NCBI RefSeq assembly: GCF_005047655.1
Contig: NZ_SUKF01000005.1
Location: forward strand, 310,001 to 374,000
From: Sinimarinibacterium arenosum
GTDB taxonomy: Bacteria; Pseudomonadota; Gammaproteobacteria; Nevskiales; Nevskiaceae
DNA length: 64,000 nt
Direction: 5' to 3'
Shown: one piece after another, positions 23,879 through 33,162 of the stretch
Layout: every line of letters starts with the position of its first letter
Position numbering within the stretch: position 1 is the first letter of the stretch
Program-made: the position numbers and the translations under genes
Notes under the pieces: generated by a model
Database searches by the model: none
Told to the model about the DNA's origin: nothing
The model's input: the letters and a program-made list of their open reading frames with translations, nothing else

Positions 23879-25440
23879 GCCGCCACCGCGTCGGCGTCGG
23901 CGTCATCACACTGCTTGTCAGCGGATTCACGATCGCGCAGCCGTCCGCGCCCCCCACTGCTGACGCTTCAGCGCCGACGATCCAGGTGCAAACCGGTCAG
24001 GTTCTGCCCACGCAGCAAGACGGCGTTCTTCAAGCATTGGGCATCCCGTTTGCGAAACCTCCGGTCGGCGCCTTGCGCTGGCGCGCGCCTCAAGACGCAG
24101 CACCCTGGGATGGCGTCAGGGACGCCAGCCACTTCGGTAACGCCTGCGCACAGATCGGCAATTTCTACACCACCGACAACACAGCTGACTTCGACAAACC
24201 GTTCGGCTCTGAGGACTGCCTCTATCTGAACATCTGGGCCCCGGCCGAGGCGCATCAGCGTCCCGTTCTGGTCTTCATCCACGGCGGCGGCGGCGTCTTC
24301 GGCGCAGGATCCTATGGTGCCTATGACGGACGCCGTCTCGCCCGCGAACTCGATGCCGTCGTGGTCTCCACCAACTATCGCCTCGGCATCTTCGGCGGCA
24401 TCGAAGTCGATGCATTGCGGTCGGGAGACCCGCTCAGCGACTCCGGCAGCCTCTGGCTGCTGGATCAAATCAAGGCGCTCGAGTGGGTCGCGCACAACAT
24501 TGCCGCGTTTGGCGGCGATCCCGGCAACGTCACCGTCATGGGCCATTCCGCCGGCGGCGTCAGCGTCCTGGCCATGCTGCGATCCCCCCTGGCGACTGGA
24601 AAGTTCAGCAAGGCCGTCGTGCTGTCGGCATTCCCGGCGTACACCGAGCCCGAAGAAAGACAACAGCGCAGCACCACGTTCCTGACCCAGGTGATGCGTC
24701 GGGACGGGACGCTTGCAGACGAAAAAGAGCTCCAGAAACACCTCAAGCGCCTGGGCGACGAGGGCTTGCGCACGTACCTCTATGCCAAGCCAGCGTCTGA
24801 CCTGATCGAAGCGTCACGCGGCATCCGCGCCGTGGTCGGCGGCGGCGATGACGCCGTGTTGCGCGCGCCGAAGACAGACCCCCACCAGGATTTCCCGAAT
24901 CCAGTGCCGATGCTCATCGGCATGGTCGACAACGAAGCATCGATGCTGTTCCTGCTGGAGGGATTCAGCAAGCTCACCCCGCTGCAATTCTGGGATGTCG
25001 CCAATCAGGTCGACGCTGAACCCACACGCCGCGATCTGTTCACCTGGTTTGGTGACTGGCGCTTTCGGCTCAGCACGTCGATCACCAATATCTACCTTCG
25101 ACACAAAGTCACCGATGCCGCCAACCGCCTCACCCAGGCAGGGGCGCCGGTCTATCGCTACTACTTTGACTGGAACGATCAGCCGCAGCCCTGGAGAAGC
25201 GTGCTGGGTTCGTACCACGGCCTGGACGTTCCATTTGTCTTCGGAAACTTCCGCGACAGCGAACCGAACTTCGGACGCTTTTCATGGACGCCCGAAACCG
25301 TCGAAGCGCGCGAAGCCATTCATTCCGCCATGGCCAAAGCCCTCAAGGGTTTTGTCGAGAGCGGAGATCCCAACCGATATCCCTCGCAGATGAAGTGGCC
25401 GCTGTGGGATGCGTCACATGAGATGACGGTGATTCGGTGA
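23872..25440 (+). CDS. Exported type-B carboxylesterase 2
   Basis: A 522-residue protein with signal peptide (VGVGVITLLVSGFTIAQPSA). It shares the order of motifs with esterase 1: LGIPFAKPPVGALRW, SEDCLYLNIWAP, FIHGGGGVFG, nucleophile Ser226 in GHSAGG and GSYHGLDVPFVFGN with the catalytic His. GGAG lies 9 bases before ATG 23872. It is in the same operon as esterase 1, and its end overlaps a GTG in frame with the TonB receptor. The duplicate pair probably differs in substrate preference. Confidence 0.92.
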   Translation: MLSRHRVGVGVITLLVSGFTIAQPSAPPTADASAPTIQVQTGQVLPTQQDGVLQALGIPFAKPPVGALRWRAPQDAAPWDGVRDASHFGNACAQIGNFYTTDNTADFDKPFGSEDCLYLNIWAPAEAHQRPVLVFIHGGGGVFGAGSYGAYDGRRLARELDAVVVSTNYRLGIFGGIEVDALRSGDPLSDSGSLWLLDQIKALEWVAHNIAAFGGDPGNVTVMGHSAGGVSVLAMLRSPLATGKFSKAVVLSAFPAYTEPEERQQRSTTFLTQVMRRDGTLADEKELQKHLKRLGDEGLRTYLYAKPASDLIEASRGIRAVVGGGDDAVLRAPKTDPHQDFPNPVPMLIGMVDNEASMLFLLEGFSKLTPLQFWDVANQVDAEPTRRDLFTWFGDWRFRLSTSITNIYLRHKVTDAANRLTQAGAPVYRYYFDWNDQPQPWRSVLGSYHGLDVPFVFGNFRDSEPNFGRFSWTPETVEAREAIHSAMAKALKGFVESGDPNRYPSQMKWPLWDASHEMTVIR

Positions 25441-25472
25441 ATAACAACGTACTCATGGTGGAGGCCGTGAAG

Positions 25473-28127
25473 ATGCGCCAAATGAACTTTCGATTTTCCG
25501 CGATCGGCATCGCGCTGATGGCGTTTGGCGGCCTGGGCCCCGTCTCGCCGTCATTGGCCCAGTCCGAATCGGGCGATTTTGATTTTGAATCCCTGTTCGC
25601 GGAGTCCGGCGACAACGCCGCCGATCGCAACACCGGCGAGGCGGCGACTTCCGACAGCACGCCCGCGCAAACCACCGACAGTGTTGCTGCAGCATCCGAC
25701 GAACCGGCAGCAACGGACACAGAAACCCTCGACACCATTCCTGTCGATGCGCTCTCGCCGCAGGAACCGCAACCGACCACGCCGAAGCCGTCGTCACGGC
25801 GACTCGAGGAAATTGTGGTGGTCGCGCAGAAGAAAGCAGAGCTGATTCAGGATGTGCCGATCTCGATTTCAGTGATCGACGAGAAATTCATCAATGACTG
25901 GTCGATCACCGATCTCAATACCGCTGCCCTGTATACGCCTAACGTGAAGGTTGCCGACGCGGGTTACTTCATCCTGCCGCGTATTCGCGGATTCGGCACC
26001 GATCAGAACAACAAGGCCTTTGAACCCCCGGCGGGCGTTGCACTCGACGGCGTCCCCTACACCCGACTGGAGTACTTCACCGCGGCAACGTTTGATCTCG
26101 CGCGCATGGAGGTTTACCGCGGACCGCAGGGCACAGCGTTTGGGAAGAACACGACCGCCGGATTGATTCACCTGATCACGAACTCTCCAAGCGAAGAGAC
26201 AGAAGGCTTTTTTGATGTGCAGTACGGCAACTATGACCGCCACCGTATCGAAGCCGCGGTTGGCGGGCCAATGGTGGAAGGATTCCTGAATTTTCGCATC
26301 GCCGGTCTGTCCGATGACCGTACCGGTTTCATCCGCAACAGCGCCACGGATCAATCGCTGCACGGGGCGGACCCCTACGGTCGCGGCACAAACCGCAAAG
26401 GGCTTCGCCTCAAACTCGACTTCGTCGATCTGGCGGGATCTCGGCTGAAGCTGTCGGCAGAGACGGTCAAAGTCGAGTTGAGCGGGGCTGGCCTCGAGAT
26501 GTACAACCCAACGGACACGCTGGCCGCCGCCATCCGACGTTATGAACCCAACACGGACTTCATTCGAGGCAACAACGTCAACACCATTGACGACAAAGAT
26601 TTCCGTAACGTCGCAATCGACACCTACAACGCCGAGTGGCAGTACGAAATCGGCGAATGGAGCCTGACCGCATTGGGCGGTTATTCGGTACTGCGCGACG
26701 ACGCAGCACTGGATACCGATGCAACGCCGGCACCCGCGATCTTTGCCGCAGACAAGGACACGTCACCGACGGTGACTGGAGAACTACGCCTCCAGTCACC
26801 TCAACTCGATGGATTGCTCGGACTCAATAACGTGTTTGGCTTGGACCTGGGCACCAGCGAAGTCCTGGGCGGTCTCTACTACCAGGGTCGGGATATCAAA
26901 GGCGACGGCATCGTGTTCCGCTTCGGCCTGTCCTACCTTGATCTACTGATCGCTTCGCAGGCATCGCAGAACGGCAGTCCGGTACCCAGTCCGGCACAGA
27001 CGTTGCTCAGTCTGATTTATCCGTTGATTCCCGCGATATTCCAGAACACCAACTCCGATTACACCGAGGAAGTCACTCAGGATTTCGACCAACAGGCCGA
27101 GGCCAGCGCAGCATTCTCACAGTTCAAGTGGCAGCTGAATCCGGTGTGGGGCGTCGAATACGGCATCCGGTTCAATCACGAAACCAAGAAAGCGCAGCTC
27201 AATCAGTATTACTCCTCAAGCCCCTCGATCCTTCTTCCGCTTCTGGGGGTCACCGAATACCAGCATGACTTGAGTCGCTCCGAGGATAACGTTGCGCACC
27301 GGGTGTCATTGAACTTCGAACCTGGTGAAGACTTTGGCATCTTTCTTCACTGGGCCAAGGGCTTCCGTGGCGGCGGCTTCAATGCATTTTCCTTTGACGG
27401 CTCCCCCGGAACGCTCGACTTTGAACCCGAGACGGCGATCGACTGGGGACTGGACTTCAAGTCCACGTTGCTGGATGGAAGCATGCGCTTCAACGTTTCC
27501 CTGTTCCGTCTGGATGTGAATGATTTCCAGGTCCTGGTCAGCGAATCCACCAGCACCGGAATCGGCCTCGGGACCACCATGGTGCAGAACGCGGCCAAGG
27601 CACGTTCACAAGGTATCGAAGCCGACATGACCTGGCTGCCGACGGAGTGGTTCACGTTGTTCTCCACCTTTGGCTTGAACGACACCGAGTATCTCGACTT
27701 CACCAACAATGCCTGCGCGCCCGACAACAAGAACACCGACGGCGACGCGGATCCACTCTGTGATGTGACTGGAAAGCCCTTCCCACTGACGCCGAAATAT
27801 ACGGCGACCATGCTCGGCATGGTGACGCTTCCGTTGTCATCCAGTGGTTTGGGGATTCAGATCGGCGGAGGCTTCGACTATCAGTCGCAACAGTTTACCG
27901 ACACCTCGCTCGACGACCGCTTTGTGCAAGGCAACGTCCTACGCTGGCGCGCAACGATTGGCTTCGGCAACGTTTTCCAAGGTTGGGCCTTCCGTCTTCA
28001 GGGCGAAAATCTCACGGACGAGCGCATCACGATTCGCCATGGACAGCTCATTCCGGGAATCGATGCCGAAGGTGTCGACGCACCACGGATGATCTACGGA
28101 TCGTTCCGCTACACCTTCGGCAGCTGA
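25473..28127 (+). CDS. TonB-dependent outer-membrane receptor
   Basis: Start 25473 is preferred because GGAGG lies 8 bases before it and the signal peptide (FSAIGIALMAFGGLGPVSPSLAQ) then begins correctly; a GTG at 25437 is also in frame. After the signal there is an unusual acidic Ser/Thr/Pro-rich linker of about 85 residues. Next come a TonB-box-like EEIVVVAQKK and the plug (QDVPISISVID, RIRGFGT, RGPQGTAFGKNTTAGLIHLIT). The 22-strand barrel follows, ending in RMIYGSFRYTF with a terminal Phe-Gly-Ser. It imports a substrate too large for porins. Its position between two exported esterases and an M28-fold protein suggests an ester or conjugate as ligand. Confidence 0.93.
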   Translation: MRQMNFRFSAIGIALMAFGGLGPVSPSLAQSESGDFDFESLFAESGDNAADRNTGEAATSDSTPAQTTDSVAAASDEPAATDTETLDTIPVDALSPQEPQPTTPKPSSRRLEEIVVVAQKKAELIQDVPISISVIDEKFINDWSITDLNTAALYTPNVKVADAGYFILPRIRGFGTDQNNKAFEPPAGVALDGVPYTRLEYFTAATFDLARMEVYRGPQGTAFGKNTTAGLIHLITNSPSEETEGFFDVQYGNYDRHRIEAAVGGPMVEGFLNFRIAGLSDDRTGFIRNSATDQSLHGADPYGRGTNRKGLRLKLDFVDLAGSRLKLSAETVKVELSGAGLEMYNPTDTLAAAIRRYEPNTDFIRGNNVNTIDDKDFRNVAIDTYNAEWQYEIGEWSLTALGGYSVLRDDAALDTDATPAPAIFAADKDTSPTVTGELRLQSPQLDGLLGLNNVFGLDLGTSEVLGGLYYQGRDIKGDGIVFRFGLSYLDLLIASQASQNGSPVPSPAQTLLSLIYPLIPAIFQNTNSDYTEEVTQDFDQQAEASAAFSQFKWQLNPVWGVEYGIRFNHETKKAQLNQYYSSSPSILLPLLGVTEYQHDLSRSEDNVAHRVSLNFEPGEDFGIFLHWAKGFRGGGFNAFSFDGSPGTLDFEPETAIDWGLDFKSTLLDGSMRFNVSLFRLDVNDFQVLVSESTSTGIGLGTTMVQNAAKARSQGIEADMTWLPTEWFTLFSTFGLNDTEYLDFTNNACAPDNKNTDGDADPLCDVTGKPFPLTPKYTATMLGMVTLPLSSSGLGIQIGGGFDYQSQQFTDTSLDDRFVQGNVLRWRATIGFGNVFQGWAFRLQGENLTDERITIRHGQLIPGIDAEGVDAPRMIYGSFRYTFGS

Positions 28128-28129
28128 TC

Positions 28130-29638
28130 ATGCCGACTCCATTCATCAAACTCGGACCGCTATTCGCGTCGGCCCTGATCTGTGCCGGGGCCGCACATGC
28201 GCAACACGCGATCGCCGAGATCACAACGGCATCGCCGCAGCTTGCGCCGTCCGAGGTGGTGATGGACTGGATCGAACAGATCGAGAAGCAAGGCCATCGT
28301 CGACCGGGGTACTCGGCGGATGAGTGGACTGAGCACTGGCTGCGCGATCGATTCAACGAATTCGGCCTGCAGGACGTGCAGCTGGATCCCATCGATGTTG
28401 TCCGCTGGGAGCCACAGCAGTGGTCGCTGCAGGTCTGGCATGAGAACGATGCCGATCACGTGCTGGAACTCGCGTCCTGGCCGGTGCCGCTGTCGGCGAA
28501 CGCGGAGGCGCTGGAAGGTGAACTGCTGCTCTCCCAGGGGCCCGGCCCGCACACCGCCGGCAAGATCGCGGTGGTCGGCCTCGAACTGTTGTCCTGGCCA
28601 CAACGCCGCATCCGCGACACGGTCGCGACCTGGGCCTATGACCCCGCCGGTGAGTTCGACACGCTGACGCAGGTGCTGCCGATGAGCGTGCGCTTCCAGA
28701 AGATCATGGATCCGGAGATCGCTGCCGGCGCCATCGGCTTCATCGGGATTCTCGACTTCCCGTGGGAGACCGATCGCTACTACAACCCCTACGACGCGCA
28801 GTCGCGTTCGATTCCGGGCCTCTACCTGAGCCACACGAACGGCGAGCGACTGAAGGCCTTCATGGCCGAAGCACCGACGCGTGCGCGCATCAGTCTGCAG
28901 CGAAAACAGACTTCTGCGACCTCCCACAATGTAACGGGCTCGCTGCCCGGCCGCTCCGATGACTGGGTCGTGATCGGCTCACATCACGACGGCCCCTGGA
29001 ACTCGGCGGTCGAGGACGCCAGCGGCACAGCACTGGTGCTGGCCCAGGCCTATTACTGGTCGCAGCTGCCACGTGAAATGCGCCCTCACAATATGCTGTT
29101 CCTGCTCAACGGCGGACACATGTCCGGCGGCGCCGGCCTGCTTCACATGGCCGACTCACGCAAGGACTTCCTGCAACAGCGCGTTGTCACCGAAATTCAC
29201 CTGGAGCACGCTGCACGCGAGGCGCGCGCGGCCGATGGCAAGCTGGTGCCGACGGACAAACCCGAAGTGCGCTGGTGGTTCACCAGCTTCATTCCACGAC
29301 TCGAGCAGAGCGTCGCGCGAGCAATCTGCAAGGAGAATCTGGAACGCTCACTGATCATGCCGGTCGAGGGCTTTCCGTCACCGGAAAGCAAGCACCCGCC
29401 AACCGACGCCGCGTTCTTTCACCCACTGACGCCGATCGTCAGCTTCCTGACCGCACCGATGTATCTGTTCGATCCGGCGGATCGTCTGAACATGGTGCAT
29501 GAGGACTCGCTGCTGCCGCTGACACGTGCGGTGATCGACATCGTCAACGACCTCGACGACGTCAGCGCCGCCGCGATTCGCGAAGGCATTTACGCGCCAC
29601 CGCGCGCACAGCAGATGCAAGGTTGCGCCGCGTCCTGA
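28130..29638 (+). CDS. Exported atypical M28-family protein
   Basis: A 502-residue protein with signal peptide (KLGPLFASALICAGAAHA). It starts 2 bases after the receptor stop, so it closes the operon. The M28-like core has GSHHDGPWNSAVEDASG, but the canonical catalytic Glu-Glu reads GGHMSG (His-Met), the next ligand is LEHAA and the last metal His is missing (PMYLFDPADRLN). This is the same pattern as the lipoprotein at 14533-16107. It probably acts in the periplasm on the product delivered by the receptor; activity is uncertain. Confidence 0.8.
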   Translation: MPTPFIKLGPLFASALICAGAAHAQHAIAEITTASPQLAPSEVVMDWIEQIEKQGHRRPGYSADEWTEHWLRDRFNEFGLQDVQLDPIDVVRWEPQQWSLQVWHENDADHVLELASWPVPLSANAEALEGELLLSQGPGPHTAGKIAVVGLELLSWPQRRIRDTVATWAYDPAGEFDTLTQVLPMSVRFQKIMDPEIAAGAIGFIGILDFPWETDRYYNPYDAQSRSIPGLYLSHTNGERLKAFMAEAPTRARISLQRKQTSATSHNVTGSLPGRSDDWVVIGSHHDGPWNSAVEDASGTALVLAQAYYWSQLPREMRPHNMLFLLNGGHMSGGAGLLHMADSRKDFLQQRVVTEIHLEHAAREARAADGKLVPTDKPEVRWWFTSFIPRLEQSVARAICKENLERSLIMPVEGFPSPESKHPPTDAAFFHPLTPIVSFLTAPMYLFDPADRLNMVHEDSLLPLTRAVIDIVNDLDDVSAAAIREGIYAPPRAQQMQGCAAS

Positions 29639-29740
29639 CCGGCTATGGCTGGCACCCACTTCGACTCAGCACACGGCCCCGAAGCGGTGGCCACCCAGTC
29701 GACTGCAGTCTCGCTTGAAGCTACCGAGCAAGCGGCGGTT

Positions 29741-30454
29741 TCAGGCGCACAATCGCAGCTGGCCCTGGTTGCGGCGGGCCAGCATGGCTTCAAGAAAGCG
29801 ATGCAACTCGGCGGCTTCCTGCGCGGACAGATTGCGCACATCCACCCCGACCACCGGCGTCAGATCCTGCATCCCCACAATAGTGGTGCTGACTGACGGC
29901 AGCCGCAGGCCATCGGCTTCCAACGGCGCATACGGCCGCTGCAACTGAAGGGTGCGTCCAACTGGTTGCGCCTCCTGCAGATTCAGACCCGCATCATTCA
30001 GCTGCTCGCTCAATGCCTGCCACGCGGAACGGTACTGGCGCGCACTGGCACGCGCGGCACTCAAGGCTTTGGCATACGGCAGAAACAAGCGCCGGCGCAG
30101 ATCGGCAGCCAGCGCATCGGCATCCCGCTGCGGCGACACTCGAACCTCAAGCACCTGCTGAAACGTCCGGCGCAGTCCGATGCGCTCGACGTTGGGCCAC
30201 GCCGCTGCACGGCACAGCCACTCGCGCTCGCCAGATCGAATTTCGACACACCCTCCATCCGGACAGCGGATCAGCCATACCGGCTGCAGCGACAGGCGCT
30301 GAGCCTCGCTGCCCATCGTGGCGCGGCGTCCGCCGCTGGAACAGGAATCAAGGGTGTAGCCGTCGCCAAGGCGCTCACAAAGGGCCAAGCACAGATTCAG
30401 CGCCGCCGACTTGGTCTCGTCGGTCTGCACTCCAGCTTCAGGGCGAATGGACAT
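29741..30454 (-). CDS. Hypothetical soluble protein
   Basis: I do not recognise this 237-residue protein. The frame stays open upstream to 30826, but that part lies antisense to the CLC gene tail and has the composition of a shadow; ATG 30454 (MSIRPEAG) is the most natural start. It has seven Cys, including CPDGGC. Its second half (residues 100-237) is alpha-helical with RRRLFLPYAKALSAARASARQY and a conserved-looking VSTTIVGMQDLTPVVGVDVRNLS. No signal peptide or membrane helix. It lies downstream of the CLC gene on the same strand with a 154-base gap. Confidence 0.55.
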   Translation of the reverse strand: MSIRPEAGVQTDETKSAALNLCLALCERLGDGYTLDSCSSGGRRATMGSEAQRLSLQPVWLIRCPDGGCVEIRSGEREWLCRAAAWPNVERIGLRRTFQQVLEVRVSPQRDADALAADLRRRLFLPYAKALSAARASARQYRSAWQALSEQLNDAGLNLQEAQPVGRTLQLQRPYAPLEADGLRLPSVSTTIVGMQDLTPVVGVDVRNLSAQEAAELHRFLEAMLARRNQGQLRLCA

Positions 30455-30608
30455 GTCAAAGGTTCCGCAATCCGTGATCACGGAATCTGTTTTACGCCCC
30501 TGCGGGCTCAAAACCTGAGACCGCAACAATTCAGGTCTGATCAGTTGCCCAGCACCTGGACCGAGGCAGTCTCTCCGCGAACAAACAACCACTGCGCAGA
30601 GGAACGAA

Positions 30609-32096
30609 CTACTGCTGTTGCGGCGGCAGATTCGAATCTGGATTCGATTGATGTTCTGACGACTGTGGTTCAGCCCCGATGGCCGCGTCTGGGGCGTCCG
30701 CGATGTGCGCGGGGGCAGCCACCGCCTCGAGCGGTTCAAGTACCGGCGCCGGCTCGATCGGCACCGCGACTGCGTCGTCGGTTTTCGCCGGGGGTGCCAA
30801 GTCGATTGGCGGCGCCAGGATGTCACGCATCATGGCGCGGTACAGCGAGTCACGCCAGATCAGGCGCGCGACCGCAGCTGCCAGCAGGCTCGACGCCATC
30901 AGCGGCAGGATCATGCGTTGATCCAGGGTCATTTCCGACACAATTACCGCGGCAGTCAGCGGCGTCTGGGTGACTCCCGCGAAATACGCCGACATCGCCA
31001 ACAGGGTTACCGCGGCGGCGGGAGCAAAATCGATCAGCCGGGAGAGGTCAGCTCCGAGACCCGCACCGACCGCCAGCGATGGAGAAAACACGCCGCCGGG
31101 AATGCCGCTGAGATAGGACAGCAAGGTCGCCAGCGCTTTCAGCAGCGGGAAAAACCACGACAGCATCTGCGGTTCCTCCAGCGCCAGTCGGGTTTCCTCG
31201 TACCCGCTGCCGTAAGTCGAGCCCAGACTGATCAACCCCAGTATCGCCACCGCCAGACCGCACAATGCCGGGATGCGCCAGCCATGCACCCCGGTGAGCC
31301 GACGCACCAGTCGTGTGCCTGCAAACAGGGTGCGACTGAACAGCCCCCCCGCCAGACCACCGACCAGTCCACAGATCAGTACCGCGCGCCATTCGCTCCA
31401 CAACACGAGGTGCACGTCGACCACGCCGAGATAGACCCGGTGTCCGAGTATCGACATCGCCACCACGGCCGCGATGAACACGAGTACCAGCAAAGTGCCG
31501 CTGGTCTGCTCCTCGAGGCTGCTGGCGAGCTCCTCGAACGCGAACACGATGCCGGCGATGGGCGTATTGAAGGCGGCGGCAACACCGGCGGCGCCGCCGG
31601 CGAGAATCAGACTGCGCTGAGTGGTCGCATTGCTGCGAACCCCAACGACGTTGGCGATGGCGGCACCGATCTGCACGGTGGGCCCTTCGCGACCTACCGA
31701 GGCCCCGCACGCCAGACCCACAAGCGTCAGCAGCATCTTGGCCCCGGCGGTCTGCACCGACAGCAGGCGTTCGCGCAATGCCTTGCCTTCATTGCGCAGC
31801 GCTGCGAGCACCTGCGGGATGCCGCTGCCCGCGGCTTCGGGCGCGACGCGGACGGTGACCCACCACACCGCAACCATGCCCAGCGGCGTCAGCAACACTG
31901 CGATCCAGGGCCAATGCGCAACACCGCGCGCGAACTGCTGTTGGACAAATTCGCTGGACCAGGCAAAAGCGGATGCAGCCAGTCCGATCGCGGCAGCGGC
32001 GCTCCAATACGCCACACGCGGGCGCCAGCGGCGCCATGCGAGATTCAGCTGTCGCCAGCGCTGCTTCAGTACCGATCTGGATTTGGCGAACGTCAC
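30609..32096 (-). CDS. CLC-family chloride channel or H+/Cl- antiporter
   Basis: A 495-residue protein with about ten membrane segments. Selectivity-filter motifs are in order: GSGIP (residues 90-94), GREGP (135-139, with the gating Glu137) and GIPGGVFSPSLAVGAG. The proton-glutamate of E. coli ClcA (Glu203) falls in the FAFEELASSLEE region, so antiport is possible. The cytoplasmic tail of about 75 residues is Pro/Ala/Glu-rich and lacks CBS domains. It lies 57 bases downstream of ppnP, probably co-transcribed. Confidence 0.92.
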   Translation of the reverse strand: MTFAKSRSVLKQRWRQLNLAWRRWRPRVAYWSAAAAIGLAASAFAWSSEFVQQQFARGVAHWPWIAVLLTPLGMVAVWWVTVRVAPEAAGSGIPQVLAALRNEGKALRERLLSVQTAGAKMLLTLVGLACGASVGREGPTVQIGAAIANVVGVRSNATTQRSLILAGGAAGVAAAFNTPIAGIVFAFEELASSLEEQTSGTLLVLVFIAAVVAMSILGHRVYLGVVDVHLVLWSEWRAVLICGLVGGLAGGLFSRTLFAGTRLVRRLTGVHGWRIPALCGLAVAILGLISLGSTYGSGYEETRLALEEPQMLSWFFPLLKALATLLSYLSGIPGGVFSPSLAVGAGLGADLSRLIDFAPAAAVTLLAMSAYFAGVTQTPLTAAVIVSEMTLDQRMILPLMASSLLAAAVARLIWRDSLYRAMMRDILAPPIDLAPPAKTDDAVAVPIEPAPVLEPLEAVAAPAHIADAPDAAIGAEPQSSEHQSNPDSNLPPQQQ

Positions 32097-32153
32097 CGCA
32101 GAACGTCGCGACCGCCGCCGGTCTCCTGCGCGGAGCGGCGGCGGCGATTCAGG

Positions 32154-32465
32154 TCACTCGAAGTGGCATACGTAGTCAAGAGTTTCCAGCGTTTCGATGT
32201 CGAAGCTCGACTGACCCGGCACCGAGAACGCCTGCCCTGCGGTGTATTCGACCCAGCCGTCGGTTCCGGCCAGACGCACGCGACAACGACCACCGAGGAC
32301 TTCCATCCGTTCCGGCGCGCCGGTGTTGAACGTCAGCGTCGACGGAAAGATTACACCGATCGTCTTGCGCACGCCGTCAGCGAGCAGCACCGTGTGACTG
32401 ACGCAACGACCGTCAAAGTAGACGTTGGCCTTCTTGATGACACTGACGTTGTCGAATTGGCTCAT
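32154..32465 (-). CDS. ppnP: Pyrimidine/purine nucleoside phosphorylase PpnP
   Basis: A 103-residue cupin-fold protein of the PpnP (YaiE, formerly DUF1255) family. Recognisable segments are [45 protein letters not shown] and [14 protein letters not shown]. It cleaves nucleosides phosphorolytically to base and ribose-1-phosphate. Its length equals the family norm. It lies 90 bases after the rubredoxin gene and before the CLC gene on the same strand; no functional link to alkane oxidation is apparent. Confidence 0.92.
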   Translation of the reverse strand: MSQFDNVSVIKKANVYFDGRCVSHTVLLADGVRKTIGVIFPSTLTFNTGAPERMEVLGGRCRVRLAGTDGWVEYTAGQAFSVPGQSSFDIETLETLDYVCHFE

Positions 32466-32555
32466 GGCTCACCTTCAGACGAAACAGGGTCGCGCAGCGA
32501 GATCATCTGCGCGCGGAATCAGCTGAACCGCGCATCCGAAGCTGCGCGAAACGGA

Positions 32556-32729
32556 TCAGTCGACCTCGACCATCTGGAAATCGTCCTTGGACGCACCGCA
32601 ATCCGGGCAGGTCCAGTCATCGGGCACGTCGTCCCAGCGCGTTCCAGCGGGGATGCCGTCATCGGGCGCGCCGACAGCTTCATCATATTCGTAGTCACAG
32701 ATCAGACAGCGCCACTTCTTGTACTGCAT
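32556..32729 (-). CDS. Rubredoxin (second copy)
   Basis: A 57-residue protein with two knuckles [10 protein letters not shown] and [11 protein letters not shown] (Cys8, Cys11, Cys41, Cys44), giving one Fe(Cys)4 site. The W-x-C-x-x-C start and [17 protein letters not shown] centre are those of AlkG2-type rubredoxins that carry electrons to AlkB. About 70 percent identical by eye to the rubredoxin at 32960-33133. It is directly downstream of a relic of an alkB C-terminus, so it was probably once the partner of that lost gene. Confidence 0.93.
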   Translation of the reverse strand: MQYKKWRCLICDYEYDEAVGAPDDGIPAGTRWDDVPDDWTCPDCGASKDDFQMVEVD

Positions 32730-32810
32730 CGACTCGTTCCCGATTCCGAAATAAAAAGGCGGCGCATGTTACCCCATGCGCCTCCGGCATCTCCATCTAT
32801 CCGACGCGAT

Positions 32811-32903
32811 TCAGACCCTGGTCGACGGGCTGTAGCGCGCCACGATCTCGTCGCGGATCGACGGCTTGATATTGGCCTTGCGCATGTCACCCTTGAATAG
32901 ACG
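32811..32903 (-). pseudogene. Relic of an alkB C-terminus
   Basis: On the minus strand the frame reads RLFKGDMRKANI-KPSIRDEIV-ARYSPSTRV and stops at 32811. It aligns with the C-terminus of the intact AlkB ([21 protein letters not shown]): GD, KAN and P-R spacing are kept. Upstream the frame meets a stop and the terminator of the intact alkB-rubredoxin unit. This looks like the last 30 codons of a deleted second alkB that stood before the second rubredoxin. Confidence 0.55.
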
Positions 32904-32941
32904 TCAAAAAAACCCCGGCGACCCATTCGATCGCCGGGGTT
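32904..32941 (-). terminator. Intrinsic terminator of the alkB-rubredoxin unit
   Basis: On the minus strand, AACCCCGGCGA pairs with TCGCCGGGGTT over 11 bp with a 9-nt loop, and a run of seven T follows. It lies 19 bases after the stop of rubredoxin 32960-33133. Confidence 0.88.
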
Positions 32942-32959
32942 CTGACCGCGCTCAATCCC

Positions 32960-33133
32960 TCAGGCGGCCTCGACGACCACCATGTGGAACTCGGCTTTCG
33001 GCGCACCACAGTCCGAACAGCTCCAGTCCTCCGGCACGTCCTCCCAGCGAGTGCCTGGGGCAATACCGTCGTCCGGCATGCCGAGCGCTTCGTCGTATTC
33101 AAAGTCGCAGATCACACAACGCCATTTGCGCAT
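32960..33133 (-). CDS. Rubredoxin, electron carrier to AlkB
   Basis: A 57-residue protein with [10 protein letters not shown] and [11 protein letters not shown] (Cys6, Cys9, Cys39, Cys42) binding a single iron. The start MRKWRC is chosen because the open frame upstream has no rubredoxin character. It lies 29 bases after the alkB stop on the same strand and before an intrinsic terminator, so it forms a two-gene unit with alkB and passes electrons to it from a rubredoxin reductase encoded elsewhere. Confidence 0.94.
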   Translation of the reverse strand: MRKWRCVICDFEYDEALGMPDDGIAPGTRWEDVPEDWSCSDCGAPKAEFHMVVVEAA

Positions 33134-33162
33134 GTCAGGGTTCTCCAGAATTTCGCCGTGGT

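Noticed and set aside
30705-32900. 731-codon plus-strand frame
   Set aside because: Antisense to the CLC, ppnP and rubredoxin genes, with His/Gln/Arg-rich shadow composition; the minus-strand genes have clear motifs.
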